From assembly GCF_030867385.1 (NCBI RefSeq), contig NZ_JAPFBJ010000003.1, positions 186,001 to 250,000 on the forward strand: 64,000 nt of DNA, given 5' to 3'. Below are positions 1 through 10,891 of the stretch, piece by piece (the first letter of the stretch is position 1; every line of letters begins with the position of its first letter). Below the pieces are notes generated by a model. The model searched no databases, was not told where the DNA came from, and saw only the letters and a program-made list of their open reading frames with translations. Position numbers and translations under genes: made by a program. The stretch is from Sphingobium sp. DEHP117. Its GTDB lineage: Bacteria; Pseudomonadota; Alphaproteobacteria; Sphingomonadales; Sphingomonadaceae.

Positions 1-906
1 GCCTTCCGCATTGCGGATAACAGGCACGACAAGACCATTGGGCGCGGACACCGCGACCGAGATGTCGGCATAATTGTAATAAACGATCTCATCGCCCTCG
101 ATCTGGGCGTTGACGGCAGGGACGTCTTTAAGCGCCATGCACACCGCCTTGGTGAAGAAGCCCATGAAACCAAGGCGCACGCCATGCTTCTTCTCGAACA
201 GATCCTTATATTTGTTGCGCGCCTCGATCACGGCCGACATATCGACATCGTTGAAGGTTGTTAGCAGCGCGGCGGTTTCCTGCGCGCTCTTGAGGCGCTT
301 GGCGACGGTCTGGCGCAGGCGTGTCATCTTCACCCGCTCCTCGGCGCGGGCAGATGAGGCTGGTGCAGCAGCAGGGGCGGCAGCTGCGGACGCCGTAGGC
401 GCGCTCTGCGCGGCCTTTGCCGTGCCGGCAGCCACGGCGGCCATCACATCGTCCTTTGTCAGGCGCCCGTCGCGCCCGGTACCCTTGATGCTGCTCGGGT
501 CAAGACCATGCTCCAGCACCAGCCGACGAACAGCCGGAGAAAGGGTCACGGCAGCAGCGTCGTCGGCGCTCGCTGGCGCTGGTGCTGGGGCAGAGGCGGG
601 AGCGGACACGGCGGCTGGCGCGGACGCAGCCGAGGCAGCTGCGGAAGCAGGAGCCGACGCCGCCTTGCCACCGGCTTCGACCGTCGCAATGATTGCGCCG
701 ACATTGACGGTGTCGCCTTCCTTCACCAGTAGCTCGCCGAGCACGCCCGCGACCGGAGACGGCACATCCACCGCGACCTTGTCTGTCTCGAGACTGGCAA
801 TTGGCTCGTCAAGCGCAACCGCATCACCCGGCTTTTTCAGCCACGCGCCGACGGTTGCCTCAGTAACGGATTCGCCGAGCGTGGGAACTTTGACTTCGGT
901 AGCCAT
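1..906 (-). CDS. sucB: 2-oxoglutarate dehydrogenase E2 (dihydrolipoyl succinyltransferase), partial
   Basis: This is the N-terminal 302 codons of the E2 core of the 2-oxoglutarate dehydrogenase complex; the catalytic C-terminus lies outside the window. The start is the ATG at 904-906. Residues 1-75 form a lipoyl domain with the lipoylation motif ETDKVAVDVPSP (Lys43). An Ala/Pro-rich hinge follows, then a peripheral subunit-binding domain (about residues 122-155, SPAVRRLVLEHGLDPSSIKG), a second Ala-rich hinge, and the beginning of the acyltransferase domain (MTRLRQTVAKRLKSAQ). The enzyme moves succinyl groups from E1 to CoA in the cytoplasm. It lies 6 bp downstream of sucA on the same strand, so the two are certainly co-transcribed. 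Confidence 0.95.
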   Translation of the reverse strand, partial: MATEVKVPTLGESVTEATVGAWLKKPGDAVALDEPIASLETDKVAVDVPSPVAGVLGELLVKEGDTVNVGAIIATVEAGGKAASAPASAAASAASAPAAVSAPASAPAPAPASADDAAAVTLSPAVRRLVLEHGLDPSSIKGTGRDGRLTKDDVMAAVAAGTAKAAQSAPTASAAAAPAAAPASSARAEERVKMTRLRQTVAKRLKSAQETAALLTTFNDVDMSAVIEARNKYKDLFEKKHGVRLGFMGFFTKAVCMALKDVPAVNAQIEGDEIVYYNYADISVAVSAPNGLVVPVIRNAEG

Positions 907-912
907 GATGGA

Positions 913-3726
913 TCAGCCTTTCTGCTGACGTTTGATTTCGGTGCGGACGCTGTGGCCGAGTGCATCGGCAATGAGCGCGCCCTGCTCCGCGAGGTGGCGC
1001 TTGGCGAGGCCGGTCGCAGGCGAGGCGGACGCCTTGCGTCCCGCATAGCGCGCGCGCATCGGCGCCTTGCCTGCAGCATCGAGCGCCTGCTCGATAAAAG
1101 GCTCGACAAAGAACCACGCGCCATTGTTGCGCGGCTCCTCCTGACACCAGATCACCTCTTCGAGATTGGTCATCCGGGCCAGACGAACGGCGAGCGCCTC
1201 GGTCGGAAAAGGATAGATCTGCTCGATGCGAACGATCTGCGTGCCTTTATCTCCCGCCGCGTCGCGCGCCTCGATGAGGTCATAGGCAACCTTGCCGGTG
1301 CAGAGCACGAGGCGTTTGGTCTCCTTGTCTGGGGCCGGATTAGTGTCTGAAAGGATGCGCATGAAGTGATGCGCGCCCATGAAATCCTCCGCCTTGCTCA
1401 CGGCCAGCTTGTGCCGCAGCAGAGACTTGGGCGCCATGATGATCAGCGGCTTGCGGAACGGACGCAGCATCTGACGGCGCAGAATGTGGAAATAGTTTGC
1501 CGGCGTCGTGCAGTTCGCGACCTGGATATTGCCCTCGGCGCAGAGTTGGAGGAACCGCTCCAGCCGGGCCGAGCTGTGTTCCGGCCCCTGCCCCTCATAA
1601 CCATGCGGCAGCAACAGCACGAGACCGTTGGCGCGCAGCCATTTGGATTCGGACGAGGCGATATACTGGTCGATCATGATCTGCGCGCCGTTGGCGAAAT
1701 CGCCGAACTGCGCCTCCCAGATCACGAGGCTCTTGGGATCGGCCATCGCATAGCCATATTCGAAGCCAAGCACGCCATATTCGGACAGCGGGCTATCCAG
1801 CACCTCGAAAGTGCCGTGCGGGATCGTCGATAGCGGGATGTAGCGCTTTTCCGTTTCCTGATCGAGCCAGACAGCGTGGCGATGACTGAAGGTGCCACGC
1901 CCGGAGTCCTGCCCCGACAGGCGCACACCATAGCCTTCCGAAAGCAGGCTGCCGAATGCCAGCGCTTCGCCGGTTGCCCAGTCGAACCCCTCACCGCTCT
2001 TGAACATCTCGGCCTTGGCCTCGATCACGCGGCGCAGGGTCTTGTGAACCTCGTGTCCCTCGGGGATCGTGGTCAGCGTACGACCCAGACTGTCGAACAG
2101 CTTGCCAGAGATCGCTGTCTCGACATTTTTCCGCGCGGTTTCGATGTCCGCCGGTTGATGCAGGCCGGACCAGCGGCCCGCAAACCAGTCAGCGTGATTG
2201 GACTTGTAGGTCTTGGCTGCCTCGAACTCTTCTTCGAGATGATCGGTAAACGCTTTGGTGGTCGCTGCGGCAAAGCCCTCGTCGATCATGCCCTGCGCCA
2301 CCAGGCGCGAGGCATAGACCTCGCTCACGGGCGGATGCTGCCGGATCGCCTTGTACATCAACGGCTGGGTAAAGCCCGGCTCGTCGCCCTCATTGTGGCC
2401 GAAGCGGCGATAGCACCACATGTCGATCACGATATCGCGATGGAAGGTCTGGCGGTAGTCGACCGCGAGCTTGCAAGCGAAGGTCACCGCCTCCGGATCG
2501 TCGCCGTTCACATGAATGATCGGTGCCTGCACGCCCTTGGCCACGTCGCTGGGATAAGGCGAGCCCCGCGAGAACTGCGGGCTGGTGGTGAAGCCGATCT
2601 GGTTGTTGATGACGAAGTGAATGCAACCGCCGGTGTTGTAACCGCGCACGCCGGAAAAGCCGAAGCACTCCCAGACGATGCCCTGCCCCGCGAAGGCCGC
2701 GTCGCCATGGATCAGCACGGGGAGAACCTGCTCGTGCTTTTCAAGGTCGTCGCGGAACACCTGTTGCGCCCTTACCTTGCCGAGCACGACTGGATCGACC
2801 GTTTCGAGGTGCGACGGGTTGGGCACCAGGCTCATGTGCACCTTGACGCCGTCAAACTCGCGGTCGGTGCTGGTGCCGAGGTGATATTTCACGTCACCGG
2901 ATCCGCCGACATCCTCCGGATTAGCCGTGCCGCCGGAAAACTCGTGGAAGATCACGCGGAATCCCTTGGCCATCACGTTGGCGAGCACGTTCAGCCGTCC
3001 GCGATGCGCCATGCCATAGACGATCTCGCGCACGCCGCGCGCGCCGCCATATTTGATGACGGCTTCAAGTGCGGGAATCATGGACTCGCCGCCGTCCAAC
3101 CCGAAGCGCTTGGTGCCAACATATTTGCGGCCCAGAAACTTCTCATACTGCTCGGCGTGGATGACCTTGGAGAGGATCGCCTTCTTGCCCTCGGGCGTGA
3201 ACTCGATTTCCTTGTCCGCGCCTTCCATCCGGTCCTGCAGGAAGCGGCGCTCCTCCACATCCGAGATGTGCATATATTCGAGGCCGACACTGCCGCAGTA
3301 GTTGGCACGCAGGATATTCACGATCTCGCGGATCGTCGCCCATTCCATGCCCAGCGTGCCGCCGACATAGATCTTGCGATCCAGCGCCTCACCGGAAAAA
3401 CCATGATATTCGGGCGTAAGATCCGCCGGAATATCACGGTGCGACAGGCCGAGCGGATCAAGGTTGGCCGCAAGATGCCCGCGCACACGATAGGTGCGGA
3501 TCAGCATCATCGCGCGGATGCTGTCTGAGGCCGCCTGTTTGATCTCGGCGTCGGACATCGGCTTGACCGAGCCCTTCGCCGCCGCCTTTACGGCAACTTC
3601 CATCTGCGTGGGGTCCAGCGCAGACGTCAGATCGTCCGTAGCGTTGAGCGGCCAGCCGGAACGCGCCCAGCTCGGGCCTCGCTCAATCTCGTTGCCGCCG
3701 TCGAAATCCTGGCCTTCGAAGCCCAT
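913..3726 (-). CDS. sucA: 2-oxoglutarate dehydrogenase E1 component
   Basis: This 937-residue thiamine diphosphate enzyme decarboxylates 2-oxoglutarate and succinylates the lipoyl arm of SucB. The length is normal for the family. Recognisable parts are the N-terminal MGFEGQDFDGGNE, the TPP/Mg region (IHGDAAFAGQGIVWE and later FGHNEGDEP), and the SHRHAVWLDQ and EAQFGDFANGAQ segments of the pyrimidine-binding domain. The frame is open 29 codons further upstream. The chosen ATG at 3724-3726 has AAGGAG six bases before it, and the conserved N-terminus begins there. The gene lies between sucD (93 bp upstream) and sucB (6 bp downstream). Confidence 0.95.
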   Translation of the reverse strand: MGFEGQDFDGGNEIERGPSWARSGWPLNATDDLTSALDPTQMEVAVKAAAKGSVKPMSDAEIKQAASDSIRAMMLIRTYRVRGHLAANLDPLGLSHRDIPADLTPEYHGFSGEALDRKIYVGGTLGMEWATIREIVNILRANYCGSVGLEYMHISDVEERRFLQDRMEGADKEIEFTPEGKKAILSKVIHAEQYEKFLGRKYVGTKRFGLDGGESMIPALEAVIKYGGARGVREIVYGMAHRGRLNVLANVMAKGFRVIFHEFSGGTANPEDVGGSGDVKYHLGTSTDREFDGVKVHMSLVPNPSHLETVDPVVLGKVRAQQVFRDDLEKHEQVLPVLIHGDAAFAGQGIVWECFGFSGVRGYNTGGCIHFVINNQIGFTTSPQFSRGSPYPSDVAKGVQAPIIHVNGDDPEAVTFACKLAVDYRQTFHRDIVIDMWCYRRFGHNEGDEPGFTQPLMYKAIRQHPPVSEVYASRLVAQGMIDEGFAAATTKAFTDHLEEEFEAAKTYKSNHADWFAGRWSGLHQPADIETARKNVETAISGKLFDSLGRTLTTIPEGHEVHKTLRRVIEAKAEMFKSGEGFDWATGEALAFGSLLSEGYGVRLSGQDSGRGTFSHRHAVWLDQETEKRYIPLSTIPHGTFEVLDSPLSEYGVLGFEYGYAMADPKSLVIWEAQFGDFANGAQIMIDQYIASSESKWLRANGLVLLLPHGYEGQGPEHSSARLERFLQLCAEGNIQVANCTTPANYFHILRRQMLRPFRKPLIIMAPKSLLRHKLAVSKAEDFMGAHHFMRILSDTNPAPDKETKRLVLCTGKVAYDLIEARDAAGDKGTQIVRIEQIYPFPTEALAVRLARMTNLEEVIWCQEEPRNNGAWFFVEPFIEQALDAAGKAPMRARYAGRKASASPATGLAKRHLAEQGALIADALGHSVRTEIKRQQKG

Positions 3727-3819
3727 GAGTGACTCCTTCGTCCTTGTGTCCCGCGTGCAGTCGGGGGACGCATCGCTTTCCGGTGCGGTGCAGCGCGCCG
3801 GCAAGCTTTTCATACATGG

Positions 3820-4710
3820 TTAACCGTTAAGAACTTCCAACAAGGTCGTTCCCAGTTCCGAGGGGCTGGACGCAACCTTGATACCGGCCGCTTCCATTGC
3901 CGCGATCTTGCTCTCGGCATCACCCTTACCGCCCGAAACGATCGCGCCGGCATGGCCCATGCGGCGCCCCGGAGGGGCGGTACGGCCCGCGATGAAACCG
4001 GCCATCGGCTTCTTGCGGCCCCTCTTGGCTTCATCGATCAGGAACTGCGCAGCCTGCTCCTCGGCGTCGCCGCCGATCTCGCCGATCATGATGATGCTCT
4101 TCGTCGCTTCGTCAGCAAGGAACAGCTCGAGCACGTCGATGAAGTTGGTGCCGTTGACAGGATCGCCGCCAATGCCGACGGCCGTCGTCTGACCAAGACC
4201 AGCGTTGGATGTCTGGAACACCGCCTCATAGGTGAGCGTGCCGGAGCGAGAGACGACGCCGACAGACCCTTTCTTGAAGATGTTGCCGGGCATGATCCCG
4301 ATCTTGCACTCGTCGGGCGTCAGCACGCCGGGGCAATTGGGACCAATGAGGCGGGACTTGCTGCCCGAAAGGGCGCGCTTTACCCGCACCATGTCCAGCA
4401 CCGGAATGCCTTCGGTGATGCAGACGATCAGCGGGATCTCCGCATCGATCGCTTCGAGGATCGAGTCCGCCGCGAATGGCGGCGGCACATAGACGACGGA
4501 AGCATCGGCGCCGGTCGCTGCCTTGGCCTCCGCAACCGTGTTCCAGATCGGCAGGTTGGTCTCGGCATGGGTCGTTCCGCCCTTGCCTGGAGTCACGCCG
4601 CCGACCATCTGCGTTCCATAAGCCAGCGCCTGCTGGGTGTGGAAGGTTCCGGTTGCGCCGGTCATCCCCTGGGTGATCACCTTTGTATTCTTGTTGACGA
4701 GTATGGACAT
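3820..4710 (-). CDS. sucD: succinyl-CoA synthetase alpha subunit
   Basis: The 296-residue alpha subunit of succinate-CoA ligase carries out substrate-level phosphorylation in the TCA cycle. It has the CoA-binding loop [18 protein letters not shown] near residue 15, the [11 protein letters not shown] segment, and the phospho-histidine motif [16 protein letters not shown] near residue 245. Length and motifs are those of a complete, active enzyme. The partner beta subunit (sucC) is not in its usual place directly upstream: only 84 bp separate sucD from mdh. The ATG at 4708-4710 is preceded by GAAGGGG. Confidence 0.95.
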   Translation of the reverse strand: MSILVNKNTKVITQGMTGATGTFHTQQALAYGTQMVGGVTPGKGGTTHAETNLPIWNTVAEAKAATGADASVVYVPPPFAADSILEAIDAEIPLIVCITEGIPVLDMVRVKRALSGSKSRLIGPNCPGVLTPDECKIGIMPGNIFKKGSVGVVSRSGTLTYEAVFQTSNAGLGQTTAVGIGGDPVNGTNFIDVLELFLADEATKSIIMIGEIGGDAEEQAAQFLIDEAKRGRKKPMAGFIAGRTAPPGRRMGHAGAIVSGGKGDAESKIAAMEAAGIKVASSPSELGTTLLEVLNG

Positions 4711-4794
4711 GCTTACCCCTTCTTCAGGTGGTGTGGCACTTCATATTTTCCCTCGCCGGCTGCACACTTTTCCTGGGGAGGGAGTGCAGACCGT

Positions 4795-5826
<1,032 letters not shown>

Positions 5827-5905
5827 TTAAGGTTTCAACACCGGTTTTCGCTGCAGTGCAACTTATTTGTGATATTGCGAAGTAGTTGCAATATTGGCTC
5901 CGCTG

Positions 5906-7015
5906 TTACTCACCGTGCCCTTTTGCAAGATATTCGTCCGATTGCATTTCCATCAGCCTGGACGCCGTGCGTTCAAATTCGAAAGCTCCATCCCCGGTGG
6001 GATAAAGTGCGTCCGGCCCAGCGTCCGCACTTGCGAGCAGCTTGACCTTGTATTCATAGAGCGCGTCGATCAGCGTGACGAACCGCGCCGCCTCGTTCCT
6101 GTTTTCCGGACCCAGTACCGGAATGCCAACGATGATCACACTGTGATACCGGCGCGCGATGGAGAGGTAGTCGCTCGCGCCCCGTGCCTCCCCGCACAAA
6201 CGCTTGAACGAGAAGACCGCCACGCCTTTGAGCGATTTTGGCACATGAATGGTACGGCCGCCAGGGATGACCAGCTCCTCGCTGGGCACATGAGCCTTGT
6301 CTTCGGGTGGAAAGTCCGTCAGGCGGAAGAAGGCCTGGCTCAGCGCCTGCGTGGCCCCCGGGCCATTGGGTACATGCCACAGCTGCGCGTCGCCCAAGCG
6401 GTCGCGCCTATAGTCCACCGGGCCGTTGAGGCTCATCACATCGAGCCTCTCCTTCATCAGCGCGATGAACGGCAGGAATAGCTGGCGGTTGAGACCATCC
6501 TTGTAGAGATCGTCGGGCACCCGGTTGGAGGTGGTTACGATCGTTACCCGCCGCTCCAGCAGGCCGGTGAAGAGGCGAGACATGATCGCTGCGTCTGCCA
6601 TATTGTTGACGACCATCTCATCGAAACACAGCAGCCGCGCTTCCTCGGCCAGCGAAGCGACAACCGGCGGGATCGGATCGCCGCTCTCGGACTTGCGGGC
6701 CTCACGCAGCCGGGCATGGACATCGAGCATGAACTCATGGAAATGCGCCCGCCGCTTCCGCCTCACCTGTACGCATTCGTAGAACAGGTCCATCAGCATG
6801 GACTTTCCGCGCCCCACCCCGCCCCACAAATACAGGCCGCGCGGAGGTTCCGGCTCCCTACGCAACAGTTTCCACAGCGTGGAGCCGCGCGGAGGTTGCG
6901 CTTCAAGTTCCGCCTGCAAGCGGGCCACCCGTTCGGCCGCCCGCGCCTGATCTGGATCGGCACGCAGTTCCCCAGCCGCAATCAGTGCCTTATAGCGAGC
7001 AAGCAGATCGGTCAT
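5906..7015 (-). CDS. zapE: cell division protein ZapE, AFG1-family ATPase
   Basis: This is a 369-residue P-loop ATPase, similar in size to the roughly 375-residue family norm. The Walker A motif is LWGGVGRGKSMLMD (residues 63-76), the Walker B is RLLCFDEMVV (about residue 150), and an arginine-bearing sensor segment TTSNRVPDDLYKDGLNR follows. Known ZapE proteins associate with the Z-ring and inner membrane late in division; the mitochondrial relative is AFG1/LACE1. Its ATG overlaps the stop of the upstream thioesterase gene in an ATGA, so the two are translationally coupled. The C-terminus is complete. Confidence 0.9.
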   Translation of the reverse strand: MTDLLARYKALIAAGELRADPDQARAAERVARLQAELEAQPPRGSTLWKLLRREPEPPRGLYLWGGVGRGKSMLMDLFYECVQVRRKRRAHFHEFMLDVHARLREARKSESGDPIPPVVASLAEEARLLCFDEMVVNNMADAAIMSRLFTGLLERRVTIVTTSNRVPDDLYKDGLNRQLFLPFIALMKERLDVMSLNGPVDYRRDRLGDAQLWHVPNGPGATQALSQAFFRLTDFPPEDKAHVPSEELVIPGGRTIHVPKSLKGVAVFSFKRLCGEARGASDYLSIARRYHSVIIVGIPVLGPENRNEAARFVTLIDALYEYKVKLLASADAGPDALYPTGDGAFEFERTASRLMEMQSDEYLAKGHGE

Positions 7016-7338
7016 TGCGGAACCTTACGCACAACGCCGCTGCCGATCAGGATCTGCTGCCCCTCCTGGCGGAGCGTCAGGCGCACAAATTGCACCCTGT
7101 CGGCTTCGCGGATTTCCTCGGCCTCACCTTCGATGAGCACTCCGGTACGTCCACCTGCGGGGTATTCGAAACAGAGCGAGACCGTGACGGGCTGAACCGG
7201 CGGCTCGAATGGCACCCCAAAAATGCTAAGGGCATTCTCTGCATATGAGCTCAGAAAGCCGCCGTGCAGCCCGCCAAGCATGCTGCGTGTGCCCGGCCCC
7301 GGTAGAACAGGATGCTCGCTAATACGGCTTAAGCGCAC
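7012..7338 (-). CDS. PaaI/YdiI-like hotdog thioesterase, short
   Basis: This 108-residue protein has the hotdog-fold signature SMLGGLHGGFLSSYAENALS, corresponding to the family's HGG motif plus the acidic residue on the central helix. The beta-strand pattern that follows (VTVSLCFEYPAG, GVLIEGEAEEI, FVRLTLRQEG) also fits. PaaI-type thioesterases hydrolyse acyl-CoA in the cytoplasm; the substrate cannot be read from the sequence. It is shorter than the usual 130-150 residues because the N-terminal strand is brief. The stop overlaps the zapE start (ATGA), and sdhB ends 79 bp upstream. Confidence 0.7.
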   Translation of the reverse strand: MRLSRISEHPVLPGPGTRSMLGGLHGGFLSSYAENALSIFGVPFEPPVQPVTVSLCFEYPAGGRTGVLIEGEAEEIREADRVQFVRLTLRQEGQQILIGSGVVRKVPQ

Positions 7339-7417
7339 CGGAGACCACTTCTCCGGCCACTCGCCGGGCCGCTATAAGCCCCTGTCAGCCAATCGACGCT
7401 GCACGAGCCAGTCACCG

Positions 7418-8200
7418 TCAGAGCTGGCGCTCGACCAGCATCTTCTTGGTCTCTGCGATCGCCTTGGCAGGCGAAAGCCCCTTGGGGCAGACATTGGCGC
7501 AATTCATGATCGTGTGGCATCGATAGAGACGGAAGGGATCTTCCAGCTCGTCCAGCCGCTCGCCGGTGAACTCATCGCGGCTGTCCGCCAGCCAGCGATA
7601 GGCCTGCAGCAGGATTGCCGGACCAAGGAACTTGTCTGAATTCCACCAGTAGCTGGGGCAGCTGGTTGAGCAACAGGCGCAAAGGATGCACTCATAGAGG
7701 CCATCCAGCTTCTCGCGATCCTCGGGCGATTGCAGCCGCTCCTTGCCCGAAGGCGTTGTTGATACCGTCTTAAGCCAAGGCTGGATCGAGGCATATTGCG
7801 CATAGAAATGCGTGAAATCGGGCACCAGATCCTTGATAACGTCCATGTGCGGCAAGGGCGTGATACGCACCTCACCCTTGCAATCCTCGATAGCTGTAGT
7901 GCAGGCGAGGCCGTTCTTGCCATTGATGTTCATCGAGCACGAACCGCAAATACCCTCGCGGCAGGAGCGGCGGAATGTCAGCGATGGGTCCTGCTCATTC
8001 TTCATCTTGATAAGCGCGTCGAGCACCATCGGGCCGCAATCGTCCAGATCGATCTCAAACGTGTCATATCGGGGGTTGTCACCCGAATCGGGGTCGTAGC
8101 GATAGACCTTGAATGCCTTCACATTGGCCGCGCCGTCCGCCTTGTGGACCTTGCCCTTGCCCGTAATCTTGCTGTTTTTCGGAAGCGTGAAAGTCGCCAT
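7418..8200 (-). CDS. sdhB: succinate dehydrogenase iron-sulfur subunit
   Basis: The 260-residue electron-transfer subunit of complex II has all three cluster motifs: [2Fe-2S] in [21 protein letters not shown], [4Fe-4S] in [14 protein letters not shown], and [3Fe-4S] in [17 protein letters not shown]. It should be bound to SdhA at the inner face of the cytoplasmic membrane. The ATG at 8198-8200 follows AAGGAA; the open frame continues 24 codons upstream without family similarity. No sdhA, sdhC or sdhD lies next to it: the upstream neighbour is a divergent glycosyltransferase gene, so the rest of complex II must be encoded elsewhere. Confidence 0.94.
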   Translation of the reverse strand: MATFTLPKNSKITGKGKVHKADGAANVKAFKVYRYDPDSGDNPRYDTFEIDLDDCGPMVLDALIKMKNEQDPSLTFRRSCREGICGSCSMNINGKNGLACTTAIEDCKGEVRITPLPHMDVIKDLVPDFTHFYAQYASIQPWLKTVSTTPSGKERLQSPEDREKLDGLYECILCACCSTSCPSYWWNSDKFLGPAILLQAYRWLADSRDEFTGERLDELEDPFRLYRCHTIMNCANVCPKGLSPAKAIAETKKMLVERQL

Positions 8201-8385
8201 GCCTGAAAATTCCTTAGCCGTTGCGTGCCTGCTAGCGCCTTGATCCGCCGACTTCAATAGACAACCGCACACCCGCTCGAGGCGTACTAAAGGTGCCTTT
8301 GACCGTCCCGATGACGAAAAGCCATTTCCCGCACAGCAGAACCCGCCTATAGCGAACGCCTGTCCAACGATAGAGTGGCTTGTGA
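8201..8385. other. divergent intergenic region between sdhB and the glycan cluster
   Basis: This 185-bp non-coding stretch separates divergent genes and must contain the sdhB promoter and probably that of the glycan cluster. No -35/-10 pair close to consensus, hairpin or repeat stood out on reading. Confidence 0.4.
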
Positions 8386-9156
8386 ATGCCCGCCATCCAT
8401 GTTTTCATTATTTCCTGGCGCGGCCAGCACGAACGAGCCGCAGCCATCGCTCGATCGCTTGCCACCTCGGCGGATAAACTCTCGATCGTCTATTCCGATC
8501 CTTCGGGAAGGCCGGCCTGCCTGGAGGGGCTTCCCGTCATTGAGCGGGACAATCGTCTATTCTGGGCAGACAAGTTCCAGGCCTGTCTCGAGCAGTGCGC
8601 ACCCGATGACATCATGCTCATCATCCATGCAGACTGCCGGTGCGACGACTGGCCACGCATAGTCACCCGATGCAAGGCAGGGTTTGCTCGTTTTGCCGAG
8701 CTTGGCATCTGGACCCCCCGGATCATTGGAACGCCGTGGCGGCTCGAGCGGACCCGGATACAACGCATCGTGGGCAGCGACTGCAGCATCGTCGCGCATA
8801 CGGACGGGCTGGTTTTCGCGCTCAGCCCAGCCTTGTATCCCCGGATGAAACGCGCGGACTATAGTGGTAATCTTTATGGCCTCGGCATTGACTGGCTGTT
8901 TCTCTGTGCTGCCTACGCTCGCGGAATGACCGCCATTTCCGATGAAGCGATTACCGTGCGGCACCCCATTTCCCGCGGCTACTCCTCTGCCAACGCGCGC
9001 GAACAAAAACGTGCCTTCCTTAATCAGATGACGACGGAGGAACAATTGGCCTATTCGCGATTGAGAGTACATCTACGCAAAAGGCACATATATCATAAAT
9101 TGCACTGGTTTGCATTTCAGCGCTGGTCTCGCCAACAGGCAACGCTGGCTCCATAG
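8386..9156 (+). CDS. glycosyltransferase-like protein (GT-A fold suspected)
   Basis: This 256-residue soluble protein begins with a Rossmann-like strand ([25 protein letters not shown]). It has an acidic stretch [16 protein letters not shown] where GT-A enzymes place the DxD metal site, and a basic C-terminus. It is first in a plus-strand row of glycan genes and ends just before the FkbM methyltransferase start. Context and the IHAD-x-R-C-DD pattern suggest sugar transfer onto a surface glycan. I do not recognise the exact family, so a conserved hypothetical protein of the cluster remains possible. A clear Shine-Dalgarno sequence is not visible before the ATG at 8386. Confidence 0.5.
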   Translation: MPAIHVFIISWRGQHERAAAIARSLATSADKLSIVYSDPSGRPACLEGLPVIERDNRLFWADKFQACLEQCAPDDIMLIIHADCRCDDWPRIVTRCKAGFARFAELGIWTPRIIGTPWRLERTRIQRIVGSDCSIVAHTDGLVFALSPALYPRMKRADYSGNLYGLGIDWLFLCAAYARGMTAISDEAITVRHPISRGYSSANAREQKRAFLNQMTTEEQLAYSRLRVHLRKRHIYHKLHWFAFQRWSRQQATLAP

Positions 9157-9178
9157 CAGGGATCGAGGGGGATATCGA

Positions 9179-10141
9179 ATGGACTTAGACGAATCGACGC
9201 CCGATATGCTTTGCGAACTTCAAACACGATATGGCGCCTTTGTTGTCCCAGATGAAAATGATCTGATAGCGGATACATTGAAAACCTATGGAGAGTGGGC
9301 TGAGAACGAGATTTCTTTACTCCGCACCATGATCCGTCCCGGAGATACGGTGCTCGATATAGGTGCGTGCTATGGCACCCACACTCGCGCATTCTCCCAA
9401 GCAGTCGGAGAAACGGGAAAAGTCATCAGCTTCGAGGCGTGCGAGCAGACAGGAGAGTTTCTGAGGAAGAACATAGAAATCGCTCCCATCGCCAACATAG
9501 AAATGCATAGGGTTGCCTTGGATTCCATCTCCGGTCGCACCATCTCGATGGCCGGTGCGCATGCGAACCGCGGGGCCACGCACATTGTAACCATAGGGCA
9601 GGATGCCACCCAAGGCGGGAATGCCGTCACGTCAACCTTAGACGAATTTTGTTTACCGCGAGTGGACTTGCTGAAAATTGACGTTGAAGGACATGAGATT
9701 CAGGTACTTGCCGGGGGCGGTCAAACGCTTAAAAGATGCCGACCAATAGTATTCTGCGAAATGAACTCGATTTCTGCGGGTTTTGCGCTGTACCAGTGCT
9801 GGTCGCTGGAGCGCTACGAAGTCATGGGTATTCGAAGCTTCGCAGCTAACAAGAATAATTTCCTAAAAAATCCAATGGATGTTTTCGGCGACGCCTCTGA
9901 ATGCGCACTGTTGTTCGTACCTGAAGAGAGAGCGGCGGATGTGCCCGCAATGGTTGCAGGAAATGTGATAACACGGATCACACAGACAGAAGACATTGTT
10001 GCGATGGCTCTAGGGCAGATTCAATATATATCAAAATTCTGGACTATGAATGAAGAGGGTCATGCACTTTCTCAACTTAGAAAGAAAAATGAGGAATTGC
10101 AGCATAAACTGGGATCCAAAAAATTGAGATTTTTCAAATAA
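9179..10141 (+). CDS. FkbM family methyltransferase
   Basis: This 320-residue SAM-dependent methyltransferase has the SAM-binding loop TVLDIGACYGTHTRAFSQ (about residue 60), the acidic motif VISFEACEQTGEFLRKNIE, and the FkbM signature DLLKIDVEGHEIQVLAGG (about residue 165). FkbM enzymes O-methylate sugars or polyketides; here, among glycosyltransferases, a sugar of a surface polysaccharide is the likely substrate. The ATG at 9179 has GAGGGGG upstream; an earlier in-frame ATG (9110) lies inside the preceding gene and lacks family similarity. The C-terminal 100 residues are not typical and end in a lysine-rich helical tail. Confidence 0.85.
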   Translation: MDLDESTPDMLCELQTRYGAFVVPDENDLIADTLKTYGEWAENEISLLRTMIRPGDTVLDIGACYGTHTRAFSQAVGETGKVISFEACEQTGEFLRKNIEIAPIANIEMHRVALDSISGRTISMAGAHANRGATHIVTIGQDATQGGNAVTSTLDEFCLPRVDLLKIDVEGHEIQVLAGGGQTLKRCRPIVFCEMNSISAGFALYQCWSLERYEVMGIRSFAANKNNFLKNPMDVFGDASECALLFVPEERAADVPAMVAGNVITRITQTEDIVAMALGQIQYISKFWTMNEEGHALSQLRKKNEELQHKLGSKKLRFFK

Positions 10142-10162
10142 ATAGAATGTCAGTCTTATCTC

Positions 10163-10891
10163 ATGAGAATATTGCCGAAATACTTTATTAATTCAATATT
10201 GTTCTCTAAGGAGACGGGCCGTCTTCGTTCAATTATTCGGCATATGTTATTTGACAAAGATATGAAAGCGCGAAATTTTTTCCGAAAAATAACGCACAAA
10301 AAAAACGGAATGATAAAGAAAAAATTTTTAAATCTAGAACAAACAATCAACGAAGATAATGTTACTGTTAAAAAAATTAACATTCTTCACATGACGCGTT
10401 ATAATAAGGAATATGAAACATCTATATACATATGTAACAATGAAGATGTATCTCGGGCTCATGATTCCTTATATGAATTGATCAAAAATAAAACATCGTC
10501 TCAATTCCTAGCGATTTCGATCAGTCATGATAATTTCAAGAAAGTATCAGGAGGAATCCAACTTTGCGTGGACAAAGAATTAGGACACTTCAATTCTTCG
10601 GGTCTAGATTATTTACATATTTATCCGATAATTCCTGTGACCAGACTGGCGAAGAAGGGAGAAGACGTTCTTGTCGGCGTATCTCTCAATGGACAGGAAT
10701 TACCACCGGCGCGGATGTCCGGGATTCTCAAACTGATGAGCCAACTCGCCAACGAAAACTATGAGCTGGTTTTCGCCCTTCATCATCTCATGGGCCACTC
10801 GCCCGAAATGATAGGTGAGATGCTCCGGCAGTGTGGCAATCCACCCGCTTATTTTTGGATCCATGATTATTTTAGCCCGCACTATTCATGA
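10163..10891 (+). pseudogene. glycosyltransferase gene, 5' fragment, interrupted by IS1380-type element
   Basis: This is the first 238 codons of a glycosyltransferase (FWIHDYFS at the break), followed by five codons of the IS end and a stop. The first part (10163-10560) is strikingly AT-rich and lysine/isoleucine-rich compared with its surroundings, suggesting transfer from a low-GC source. The coding sequence stops at position 10875, where the target duplication TTAG (10872-10875) meets the left inverted repeat. The remainder is at 12527-13319. With the IS removed, the frame runs on as HDYFSLCRSYTLLRNG, a continuous and family-like sequence. The fragment is probably non-functional because the donor-sugar-binding half is missing. 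Confidence 0.85.

Noticed and set aside
1876-3528. A 550-codon open frame on the plus strand opposite sucA
   Set aside because: Exact antisense of a well-supported high-GC enzyme gene; composition follows the codon structure of sucA and no motif is seen.
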